A stretch of DNA of 36,331 nt from assembly GCA_964370855.1 (NCBI GenBank), contig CAYJMF010000045.1:1-36331 (forward strand), written 5' to 3'. Numbering within the stretch: the stretch's first letter is position 1; each line of letters begins with the position of its first letter. This DNA is from JAKLKS01 sp964370855. GTDB taxonomy: Bacteria; Planctomycetota; JAJSAM01; JAKLKS01. This document shows, piece by piece, positions 6,081 through 14,400 of this stretch. A program made the position numbers and the translations under genes. Below the pieces are notes generated by a model. It saw nothing but the letters and a program-made list of their open reading frames with translations. It was not told where the DNA came from and made no database searches.

Positions 6081-8893
6081 GGTCCGGACTCCCCGGGACG
6101 GTCGTCGCGCTGGCGGCGCTCCTCCTGTCCGCGGCGGCCGCCGCCGCCCAGGAGAACGGGGCCTGCCTCGAGTGCCACGCCGGGAAGGACCTCTCCGTGA
6201 ACCGGGGCGGGAAGCCGGTCTCCCTCCACGTGGACGCCGCGGCGCTGGCCGGATCGGTCCACGGCGACCTCGAGTGCATCACCTGCCACGCCGACCTCTC
6301 GGGGACGGAGTTCCCCCACGCCTCCCCCGCGGAACCCGTGGCCTGCGGCCTGTGCCACGACGGCGTGGAGGAGATGCAGGCCGACTCCCGCCACGGCCAG
6401 GCCCTGGCCGCCGGGGACGAACTCGCCCCGAGGTGCTGGTCCTGCCACGGGAGCCACGACATCCTCCCCGTGAAGGACCGCAAGTCCGCCGTGGCTCCCA
6501 TCCGCATCCCCTTCGTGTGCGGGCAGTGCCACAAGGAGGGGGCGCCGGTGGCGCGGACCCGGGACATCCACCAGGACAACATCCTCGAGAACTACTCGGA
6601 GAGCATGCACGCCGACGGCCTCATGAAGGCCGGCCTCGTGGTGACGGCGACCTGCGCCTCCTGCCACACGGCCCACACCATCCGGCCCCATTCCGATCCC
6701 CGCTCCTCCATCTCCCGGGAGAACGTGGCCGCGACCTGCACCCGCTGCCACGCCGCCATCGAGCAGGTGCACCGCAAGGTCATCAAGGGGGAGCTCTGGG
6801 AGAAGCAGCAGGACGTGCTCCCCGCCTGCGTGGACTGCCACCAGCCCCACAGGGCCCGCAAGGTCGCCTACGACGAGGGCCTCGACTGCCTGCGCTGCCA
6901 CAAGGATCCGGAACTGCGCCGCGCCGGGGACGGGAAGACGCTCTTCGTCGACGCCGGGCAGCTGCGCAACTCCCGCCACGCCAACGTCGGGTGCGGGCAG
7001 TGCCATTCCGAGGTGAGCCGCAGCCTCGAGAGGGGCTGCGCGGCCATCACGAAGAAGGTGGACTGCGCCTCCTGCCACACGGACGTGGCGAAGCAGTACG
7101 TCCTGAGCACCCACGGCCAGCTCACCGCCGAGGGGAACGGGAACGCGCCGACCTGCCTCGAGTGCCACGGCGATCACGGGGTGCTGGGGAAGAAGGACCC
7201 CGCCTCGGTGACGTTCCCGCGGAACGTCCCCGACCTCTGCGCCCGGTGCCACCGGGAGGGGGAGAAGGCGGCGATCCGGTACAGGGGGACGCAGCACGAC
7301 ATCATCGAGCGGTACCGGGAGAGCATCCACGGCAAGGGGCTCCTCAAGAGCGGGCTCACGGTGACGGCCATGTGCTCCGACTGCCACACGGCCCACGGCG
7401 AGCTCCCCTCCGCGGACCCGGCCTCCACGGTGAACCCGGCGAACCTGCCCGACACCTGCGGGCGCTGCCACTACGGGATCGAGGAGCAGTTCGTCAACAG
7501 CGTGCACTCCTCGAAGATCACGAAGACCGACAAGCCCCTGCCGGTCTGCAACGACTGCCACAGCGCCCACACCATCAACAGGGCCGACAGCGAGGGCTTC
7601 AAGCTCGACATCATGACCCGATGCGGCCGCTGCCACGAGGCCATCGCGGAGACCTACTTCGACACCTACCACGGGAAGGTCTCCCGCCTCGGGTACACGA
7701 AGACGGCCAAGTGCTACGACTGCCACGGGGCCCACGACATCCTTCCGCCCGCGGACCCCCGATCCCACCTCAGCCGGGACAACGTCGTGGCGACCTGCAA
7801 CAAGTGCCACGAGGGGGCGACGCGGAAGTTCGCCGGCTACCTGACCCACGCGACGCACCACGACCCGGACAAGTACCCGCTGCTGTTCTGGACCTTCTGG
7901 GGGATGACGACGCTCCTGGTGACGACCTTCGCCCTGGGGGGGCTGCACACGGTGGCCTGGCTCTGGCGTGCGACGGCCCACCGGCGGGAGGGGAGGAAGG
8001 CGCTGACGTGGCAGGGGCCGGAGTCCGCCGCCGAGGCCGCCGAGGAGCCCCTGCCCCCGGAGCTCGCGGAGAAGTGGTACGTGCGCTTCTCCCGGGTGAA
8101 CCGGCTGCTCCACGTGTCGATGATCGTGAGCTTCATCAGCCTCGCGCTCACGGGGATGACGCTGAAGTTCTCCTACACCGGGTGGGCGCGCGTCATCTCC
8201 CACGCGCTGGGGGGGTTCGAGGCGGCGGGCTTCATCCACCGGGCCGCGGCGGTGCTCATGGTCTGCATTTTCGCGCTCCACATGTGGGACCTCTGGAAGC
8301 GCAAGCGGACGGAGTTCGGGTCCTGGAAGGCGCTGCTCTTCGGGCCGAACACGATGCTGCCGACGCGCCGGGATCTCACGGAGCTGATCGGGTCGCTGAA
8401 GTGGTTCCTCGGGAAGGGGCCGCGTCCCCGCTACGGGCGCTGGACCTACTGGGAGAAGTTCGACTACTTCGCGGTGTTCTGGGGGATCACGATCATCGGG
8501 TCCACGGGGCTGACCCTCTGGTTCCCGGAGTTCTTCACGCGGTTCATGCCGGGGTGGTGCCTGAACGTGGCGACCATCATCCACAGCGACGAGGCGCTCC
8601 TGGCCGTGGGCTTCATCTTCACGGTGCACTTCTTCAACACGCACCTCCGGCCCGAGAAGTTCCCCATGGACATCGTGGTCTTCACGGGTCACATGCCCGT
8701 GGAGGAGCTGCGGAAGGACAAGCCCAAGGAGTACGACGAGCTCGTCCGCTCCGGGGAGATCGGGAAGCGGCTCGCGGAGCCCTACCCGCCGGTGGTGACC
8801 CGCACCATCCGCGTCTTCGGCTGGACGGCGCTGACGCTGGGGTTCATGATCGTGGTGTGGATCGTGTACGCGATGGTGTTCGCGTACAGGTAG
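6077..8893 (+). CDS. Nineteen-heme cytochrome c fused to a membrane cytochrome b domain (CbcL-like, internally duplicated)
   Basis: This 938-residue protein starts at the ATG within the ATGA overlap with the 11-heme gene, so the pair is translationally coupled. A signal peptide (1-24) is followed by nineteen CXXCH motifs at residues 30, 67, 90, 120, 148, 193, 221, 251, 271, 306, 330, 360, 388, 433, 461, 491, 516, 546 and 574. Hemes 1-8 and 9-16 are clear sequence repeats: compare SESMHADGLMKAGLVVTATC near 174-193 with RESIHGKGLLKSGLTVTAMC near 414-433. Hemes 9-19 correspond one-to-one with hemes 1-11 of the upstream protein. The membrane part (about 600-938) has hydrophobic segments with His679, His721, His735, His836 and His851 as b-heme ligand candidates, plus an extra last helix. 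Likely role: a quinol-linked periplasmic electron conduit. No outer-membrane porin partner is encoded in the window. Confidence 0.9.
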   Translation: MRSGLPGTVVALAALLLSAAAAAAQENGACLECHAGKDLSVNRGGKPVSLHVDAAALAGSVHGDLECITCHADLSGTEFPHASPAEPVACGLCHDGVEEMQADSRHGQALAAGDELAPRCWSCHGSHDILPVKDRKSAVAPIRIPFVCGQCHKEGAPVARTRDIHQDNILENYSESMHADGLMKAGLVVTATCASCHTAHTIRPHSDPRSSISRENVAATCTRCHAAIEQVHRKVIKGELWEKQQDVLPACVDCHQPHRARKVAYDEGLDCLRCHKDPELRRAGDGKTLFVDAGQLRNSRHANVGCGQCHSEVSRSLERGCAAITKKVDCASCHTDVAKQYVLSTHGQLTAEGNGNAPTCLECHGDHGVLGKKDPASVTFPRNVPDLCARCHREGEKAAIRYRGTQHDIIERYRESIHGKGLLKSGLTVTAMCSDCHTAHGELPSADPASTVNPANLPDTCGRCHYGIEEQFVNSVHSSKITKTDKPLPVCNDCHSAHTINRADSEGFKLDIMTRCGRCHEAIAETYFDTYHGKVSRLGYTKTAKCYDCHGAHDILPPADPRSHLSRDNVVATCNKCHEGATRKFAGYLTHATHHDPDKYPLLFWTFWGMTTLLVTTFALGGLHTVAWLWRATAHRREGRKALTWQGPESAAEAAEEPLPPELAEKWYVRFSRVNRLLHVSMIVSFISLALTGMTLKFSYTGWARVISHALGGFEAAGFIHRAAAVLMVCIFALHMWDLWKRKRTEFGSWKALLFGPNTMLPTRRDLTELIGSLKWFLGKGPRPRYGRWTYWEKFDYFAVFWGITIIGSTGLTLWFPEFFTRFMPGWCLNVATIIHSDEALLAVGFIFTVHFFNTHLRPEKFPMDIVVFTGHMPVEELRKDKPKEYDELVRSGEIGKRLAEPYPPVVTRTIRVFGWTALTLGFMIVVWIVYAMVFAYR

Positions 8894-9020
8894 GGGGGGA
8901 GGGGGGGGCCCCCGATTCTTCCCCGGATCATGCGGGTCGCCCCCGGGCGTTGAACGCCTCCCTCCACGCCTGCGCCGACGCGGAGGCGTGATGGGGGAGG
9001 AACCGGGCCGCCGCCATCGT

Positions 9021-9059
9021 TCCTTGAAAATCCAGCGTTGGATGCTGGATTTTCAAGGA
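9021..9059. terminator. Perfect 16-bp hairpin between convergent genes, bidirectional terminator candidate
   Basis: The left arm TCCTTGAAAATCCAGC (9021-9036), a 7-nt loop and the exact complement (9044-9059) form a long perfect stem. It sits between the rightward 19-heme cytochrome gene (ends 8893) and the leftward gene whose stop is at 9067. The AAAA/TTTT in the arms is unusually AT-rich for this DNA. There is no T tract after the stem, so termination is inferred from position and symmetry. Confidence 0.6.
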
Positions 9060-9066
9060 TGACGGC

Positions 9067-11124
9067 TCACCTCCCCTCGAGCACCACCTCCACCTCCTCC
9101 GCCGGCGCTTCCGCCGCCGCCGTCCCCGTGGAGCCGTCGAACCCCTCCGCGGTGACGACCACCGGCCCCGGCAGCAGACCGCAGGAGCGGAACTCCCCCC
9201 GTTCGTCGGCCTCGAACTCCACGGAGAGCCCTCCCTCCCCCTCCGCCCGGCAGCGGGCGAAGGCCGCCCCGCTCCCGTCGGCGCGGAGGACGCGGCCCCG
9301 GACGGAGGCGTACCCCATGTCCGGCCGCAGGATCCCGCGGGAGGGGACGCCCCGGAGGAAGGCGCGCTCCCCGTACCAGGAGGTCGGGCCCACGGCCACG
9401 TCCACGGTCGGGGGGAGGTCCGAGGCGGGGATCGCGACGAAGGCCGGGAGCCACCACGCGAACCCTCGGGCGAGCACCCGCCCGCCGGCGGAGATCACCA
9501 CCGGCGCCGACTCGGGCCTGCAATCCCCTCCGTCCACGTACACGAGGAGGACCTCCTCCTCCGCCGGCAGCCGCAGGAGCACCTCCTCCCCGCCGCCGGC
9601 GACAACCTCCTCCTCCACGAGGGTCCGCCGCTCGTCCCCCGCGGCGAGCCGGACCGCGGCGCCGGGGGGGAGCTCCTGGATGGAGAAGGAGCCATCGTCG
9701 CCGGTCAGGGCCCAGGTCGCCCACGGCACGGGGAGGTCGCCCGGGGCCGACGCGAGGACCGTGGCCCCCGGGATCCCCGTCCCGTCGGCGGCCACCAGCC
9801 TCCCCCGGACGACGGCGGCCCGCCGGAGTTCGATGCGCAGCAGCGAGCCGTCCACGCGGGTTCGCCCCTCGTGGCGCATGCAGCCGGAAACCCACACCGA
9901 CAGGTCGATCTCGCACCCCGCGGGGAGCCCGGGGAGGGTGCCGGTCCCGTCGGCGGCGAGCGCGACCCGCTTCCGGCTGGATTCCCCGCCGACCACCTCG
10001 ACCCAGACGCTCCCCTCCTCCACGGGGGCGCCCCCCTCGTCCAGGACGAGGAGAAGGAGGGGGGCCTCCTCCCGGAGGCGGAGCACCACCTCGACCTCCC
10101 CCGCTGCGGCGGCGACGGGGCCGCTCCCGAGGAGGTCCGTCGCCTCCAGCAGCCCGCCGCCGGGACCGGAGGCGAAGAGGAACCGCCCCTCCCGGTCGGT
10201 GCAGGTCCATTCGGGGGACGGGACGGGGAGCGTTCCCGGGGGTTCCTGCCGGAACGTGACGGTCCCCCCGACGCGGGGGCGTCCGTCGGGCCCGAGGAGC
10301 CGCCCCCCGACGAACCCGCCCGCGGGAAGCCGGACCTCCACCTCCGCCGGCCCCGCGGGGTCCACGGCGACGGCCGCCTCGCCGAGGGGGAGCGGGCGGT
10401 CCTCCCCGTCCCGCGGGTCGCGGAGGAGGAAGACCGGGACCTCTCCCCGGTGCCAGCGGGCGGCGGGGACCACGAAGACCCCGCCGGAGACGGCGCCCCC
10501 TTCCGTCCGGGGGTGCTTGCCGCGGACGGCTCCGGAGAGGGGCACCGCCGTCGCCCGCGGGACCGGCCGTCCCTCGGGGTCGAGGACCCGCACGACCACC
10601 ACACGGTCGTGGCAGGACGCGGGGGGCCGCCCCCCCCCGGCCCCGGTGAGGGGGCCGCGGGGGGGGGGGGGCGACCCCACCCCCCCCGCGCCGCGGGGGG
10701 GCGCCCGGGCGCGGAGGGTGTCGTACATGGGGAACGCGTCGAGGACGAACCGGCCGTCGCCGTCGGCGGTGCCCGACCAGGAGGGGGCGTCGAGGTCGCC
10801 GAGGAGGACCAGGGCCCCGGGCACCGGATCGCCGGATTCCGTGACGACCTCGCTCAGGAAGGGGAGGGAGGATTCGGGGAGATCCTCTCCCACGACGGGC
10901 GGGGGCGGCGCGGGGGAAAGCGCCCGGGAGAGGGCGGGGGAGGCGGCGGTGGGGAGAGCGGGAGTGATGGCGGGGAGGCGGGTGGGGGAGGAGCTCCGCG
11001 GTCCTGGCTCCAAGGCGGCCCGGCGGCGGACCGGGCCTCGGGTTCCCCCCTCACCGCCGAGGAGCGCCGTCGCGGCGAGGGTGACGGCCAGCGCCGCGAG
11101 GCCGGGGAGGATCCGGGTGGACAC
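9067..11124 (-). CDS. Secreted protein with repeated carboxypeptidase-regulatory-like (Ig-fold) domains
   Basis: About 685 residues if it starts at GTG 11124, which places a hydrophobic signal segment (LPGLAALAVTLAATALLG) at the N-terminus. The frame is open to an ATG at 11262, but the extra 46 residues look untranslated and overlap another possible small gene. A low-complexity Pro/Ala/Ser linker follows the signal. Then come at least five blocks of the CarboxypepD_reg type, each with a G-x-P-[VI]-x-[GR]-A core and a D-G-x-F strand, for example SGDPVPGALV...DGDGRFVL, GTGIPGATVL...DDGSFSI and GSGAAFARC...ERGEF. Such domains are structural modules of surface or periplasmic proteins; no catalytic domain is visible. 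A poly-G/C block at 10618-10700 interrupts the N-terminal part (PPRGAGGVGSPPPPRG) without changing the overall frame. The gene converges on the cytochrome operon across a hairpin. Confidence 0.75.
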   Translation of the reverse strand: MSTRILPGLAALAVTLAATALLGGEGGTRGPVRRRAALEPGPRSSSPTRLPAITPALPTAASPALSRALSPAPPPPVVGEDLPESSLPFLSEVVTESGDPVPGALVLLGDLDAPSWSGTADGDGRFVLDAFPMYDTLRARAPPRGAGGVGSPPPPRGPLTGAGGGRPPASCHDRVVVVRVLDPEGRPVPRATAVPLSGAVRGKHPRTEGGAVSGGVFVVPAARWHRGEVPVFLLRDPRDGEDRPLPLGEAAVAVDPAGPAEVEVRLPAGGFVGGRLLGPDGRPRVGGTVTFRQEPPGTLPVPSPEWTCTDREGRFLFASGPGGGLLEATDLLGSGPVAAAAGEVEVVLRLREEAPLLLLVLDEGGAPVEEGSVWVEVVGGESSRKRVALAADGTGTLPGLPAGCEIDLSVWVSGCMRHEGRTRVDGSLLRIELRRAAVVRGRLVAADGTGIPGATVLASAPGDLPVPWATWALTGDDGSFSIQELPPGAAVRLAAGDERRTLVEEEVVAGGGEEVLLRLPAEEEVLLVYVDGGDCRPESAPVVISAGGRVLARGFAWWLPAFVAIPASDLPPTVDVAVGPTSWYGERAFLRGVPSRGILRPDMGYASVRGRVLRADGSGAAFARCRAEGEGGLSVEFEADERGEFRSCGLLPGPVVVTAEGFDGSTGTAAAEAPAEEVEVVLEGR
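10618..10700. other. Poly-G/poly-C low-complexity block
   Basis: The block has runs of 9 C, 12 G and 7 to 8 C or G in close succession inside the coding sequence of the carboxypeptidase-regulatory-domain protein. The reading frame is the same on both sides, but the encoded stretch is Pro/Gly junk. It resembles the block at 2541-2610 and is probably an assembly or base-calling artefact. Confidence 0.6.
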
Positions 11125-11158
11125 GGGGACAGCGTCGCGGGGCCACGCCACCGCCCGG

Positions 11159-11299
11159 TCACGGCCGCGGCACCGGATCGTCACGGGAAAGTGTATCACG
11201 ATATGAGACAGTACCGAATGCCCCGCGGTACGGCTCCCGGAGCACCGGGACGGCCATGTCACGGAGCGCCCGGATGCGGGCGGCCAGGGTGGGCTTCAC
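11159..11299 (-). CDS. Possible small protein of 46 residues, unrecognised
   Basis: A short frame starts at GTG 11299, seven bases after a strong AAGGAGG, and ends at TGA 11159-11161. The peptide begins VKPTLAARIRALRDMAVPVL and looks like an amphipathic helix followed by a charged tail. I do not recognise it. It lies just upstream of the likely start of the leftward carboxypeptidase-regulatory-domain gene (11124), so it could be a leader peptide, a small gene in the same transcript, or the remnant of a longer gene. The ribosome binding site is the main support. Confidence 0.35.
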   Translation of the reverse strand: MKPTLAARIRALRDMAVPVLREPYRGAFGTVSYRDTLSRDDPVPRP

Positions 11300-11393
11300 T
11301 GCGGCGCCTCCTTCCGGTCGCGTCCTCCCTTCGGGCGTTGACCCGCGGCACATGGAGTGGCATGGGCCCCCGGTCGCTCAAGGGAGTCCTCCG

Positions 11394-11499
11394 GTGAACC
11401 TGCGGGAGAGCCGGCTCAGGCGGTGGGCCGGGTCCGGCCAGGAGGCGGAGGCGGGGGCGGAGCTGGAGCGCCTCCTGCTGCCTGGCGCGGCGATGCCTC
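11394..11499 (+). pseudogene. Coding-like fragment, start of a lost small gene
   Basis: A GTG at 11394 follows GGGAG by about 8 bases and opens a frame whose first 36 codons have high GC at third positions and an amphipathic helix pattern (VNLRESRLRRWAGSGQEAEA, then LERLLLPGA). The coding look vanishes where the neighbouring leftward gene ends at 11500. I read this as the 5' remnant of a small gene truncated by rearrangement. It may also be chance. Confidence 0.25.
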
Positions 11500-14400
11500 T
11501 CAGCGCTTCCCGTCGAGCAGGGACCTGGGGAACTCCCGGGCCAGGATGTCGGCGGAGGAAGCGCCGGAGACCTCCACCCGCAGGGGCGAGGCGTCGTCGA
11601 GCCAGAGGCGCACCCCCGCAGGACCGGATGGGCAGCAGCGGATCCCGATCTCCGTCGCGTCGGCGGCGACGGGAACGCGGAGCTCGGCGCGCATCCACTC
11701 CGGGCCCGGGGCAAGAGCCTCCCCCCGGGCGATCTCCACCGCCCTGCGCCCGCCGTCCTCCCAACGATAGGCGACGAGGAACGCGCGGACCCCACCCTGC
11801 CCGCGGAGCCGGAGGGAGAACTCCCAGGGCTTCCCGCGAAGAGCCGCGGGGACCCGGATCACCTGCCCCACCTGCGCCCGGCCGGGCTCCACTGCTCGGA
11901 CGAGCTCCACGCGCAGGGAGCGGGAACCCTGGACCATCACCTCCTCGTCCGGGGCCGAGCGCCACGCGCCCCCCGGCCCTTCGCCCCACCATCCCTCCAG
12001 GGGGGAGGAGGCCGGCGCCGTGACCTCGAAGCCTGGATCGTGCAGAACCTCCTCAATCACCCGGGCCGCGGTCTCCGCCTGGGCGCGCTCCTTCTCGACC
12101 GCATGGAGCAGCGCACGCGCCTCCCGCTCCTCGCCGCGGTCGAGGAGGAGCTGAGCCCGTTCGATACGCGCCGCCTGGGTGAGCGAGTACCGCATCCGCC
12201 AGTGGTCCATCGGGAAGGGGTACGGGGACGCGGAGTTCCTGCCGGATGCAAGGGAGGCGAACATCTTCTCCGCCTCCTCGTGGTCGCGGGTCCGGGACGC
12301 CGGATCCTGCTGCCCGCGGGATTCCGCGGCGAGGAGGCGTGCGCCGAAGTACGCCGACTCGTCCTCCGTGCCGGGGATCGCCCGCAATCGCGCCAGGACC
12401 TCGCGCAGCCGCGGGAGCTCGGCTTCGCCCAGGTGGAAGCAGGAGCGCTCCCCGTCGAGGTTGTGCCCGAGCACCGCGAGCAGGTCCTCCCTGGTCCAGG
12501 CGCGGTCCACGGCTTCCCTGGACGGGGCGGGGACCTCCCGCCCGAGCCGGAGTACGCGCACCCCCGGCACGCGGGCCAGCAGCGCGTCCAGCACCGCCTT
12601 GTGGGAGGCCCCGATGACGACCACGAGGCGCTTCCCCGGGCGACCAGCCATCGCGCGGACGCAGCGCGCCGCGATCTCCCGGTTCCGACGCCCGCCGAAC
12701 CCTGGGTCCGAGGGGTTCCCCGGCTCCCCCGCGGGGGGCCGGGCCGGTTCGGCATCCGCGATCCCGTTCGCCCGCGCGAAGTCGAACTCGGGGTTCCGGA
12801 AGGACTCGCGGAAGGCTGCGGCGGCCTCTTCGCCGAGGAGACCGAACTCCGCCAGCGGAAGCGGCCGCCCGGTGCCGAGCATCGAGCGCAGCCGGGCGCA
12901 CCTCAGGCTCTCGGTCCCGGCATCCCGTCGCTCGCGCTCCGGGAGTTCCTGCCAGTCGACGGGGACCACGGGGATGGCCCTCGCCCGGGCGAAGGGGACC
13001 GCCACGCCCTCCGCCTCCCAGGTGACGGCATGGTACCTCCCGCGCGCGAACCACTCCGGCGGGCACTCGATCCCGACGACATCCGGGCGCGCCGCATCGA
13101 GTGCGGCGCGGACGTGGGCCGGGGTGAACCGCTCCGAGCGGAACTGCCAGGGCGCATGGACGGTCGCGAGGACGAGTACCTCGAACGCCGCTCCCTCCCC
13201 GACGCCTGCGAGGGGATCGGGCGGAGTCCCCACCCGCTCCCCGACGAACGGGCGGCCCGGTCCCGCCTCGAGGAGGAGGCGGACGGCCCGCCCCGCCGCG
13301 TCGCGCTCCAGGCGGAGGAGGATCCCGCCCTCGTCGTCCAGGAGCGCGAGGGCGAGGGTCGGGGAGACGGGGACGACCTCCCGCGGCCCGGTCCCCTCTC
13401 CCGGGCCATGGAGGAGCAGGCGCCCCTCCAGCGAAACGAGGCGGGCCGCCCCGGAACCCGACGCGCCGTCGCGGTAGTCGCCCACCGAGTCGGCCCACGC
13501 GGCCGGGGGTGGGTCGCGCCGCTCGCGGCGAAGGCCCCCGGGCTCGGTCCGCAGCGAGGAGCAGCGCCCGTCCACCGGGGGGTGGAAGGAGAGGACCTCG
13601 GACTCATTCCAGGCGTCGCCGAAGGCACCGTCGGCGAGCGGCACGAGGAGCCTGCCCGCGACGCGCGGGAGGGAGGGGACCACCTCGAAGGCGACCAGCG
13701 TGGCGCCGGATCGACGGAGGAGCAGCGGGCCCCGCGCGCCCCCCTCCGCGGCGTACACCCCGGCCCGGGCGGCGAGGTCCGCCGGCGCCGCGCGCGCGGG
13801 CGCCGCGACCGGGCGCCCGAAGAGCAGGGCCGCCAGCGCGTGACTCACCCTTCCCGCCGGTGCGAAGGCGAAGTTGCTCATCACGACGACGCAGGCGTCG
13901 TCCTCGGGGAAGCGGAGGAAGTCGGCCACGTAGGCGTTGGCGGCCCCGGAGTGGTGGATGCACGGGCGGCCCGCCACCGGCGAGACCTGCCAGCCGCAGG
14001 CGTATCCCGGAGAGGAGGGCGCCGGCGTCTCCATCCGGAGACGCGTCGGGGCATCGAGGATCGCATCCCCGCGGAGTGCGCGGTCCAATCGCCAGAGGTC
14101 CCCCACGGTGGAGACCACCCCGCCCGCCGCCTGAATTCCCGACATGTCGTGATCGGGCCGGGCGGGCTCGATCGCCCCGTCGAGCCCGCGGAAGTTGCCG
14201 ATTGCGATTCCGGGCGCGCGCTTGCCGTCATCGAGCCCGGTGCGCTCCATGCCCGCGGGCAGGAGGACCCGACTCCGGAGCGCCTCGGGGTAGGGCTTCC
14301 CGCCCGCCGCCTCGACGAGGAGCCCGAGGAGGACGTAGTGGAAGTTGCTGTAGCGGAACCGGGCGCCTGGCGGCGCCTCGGGCGTCCTCGAGGCGAATCC

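Noticed and set aside
3642..8692. Long minus-strand frames of 809 and 906 codons opposite the two cytochrome-b fusions
   Set aside because: They are Arg/His/Gly/Val-rich antisense shadows typical of high-GC DNA and lack domains. The plus-strand genes carry 30 heme motifs.
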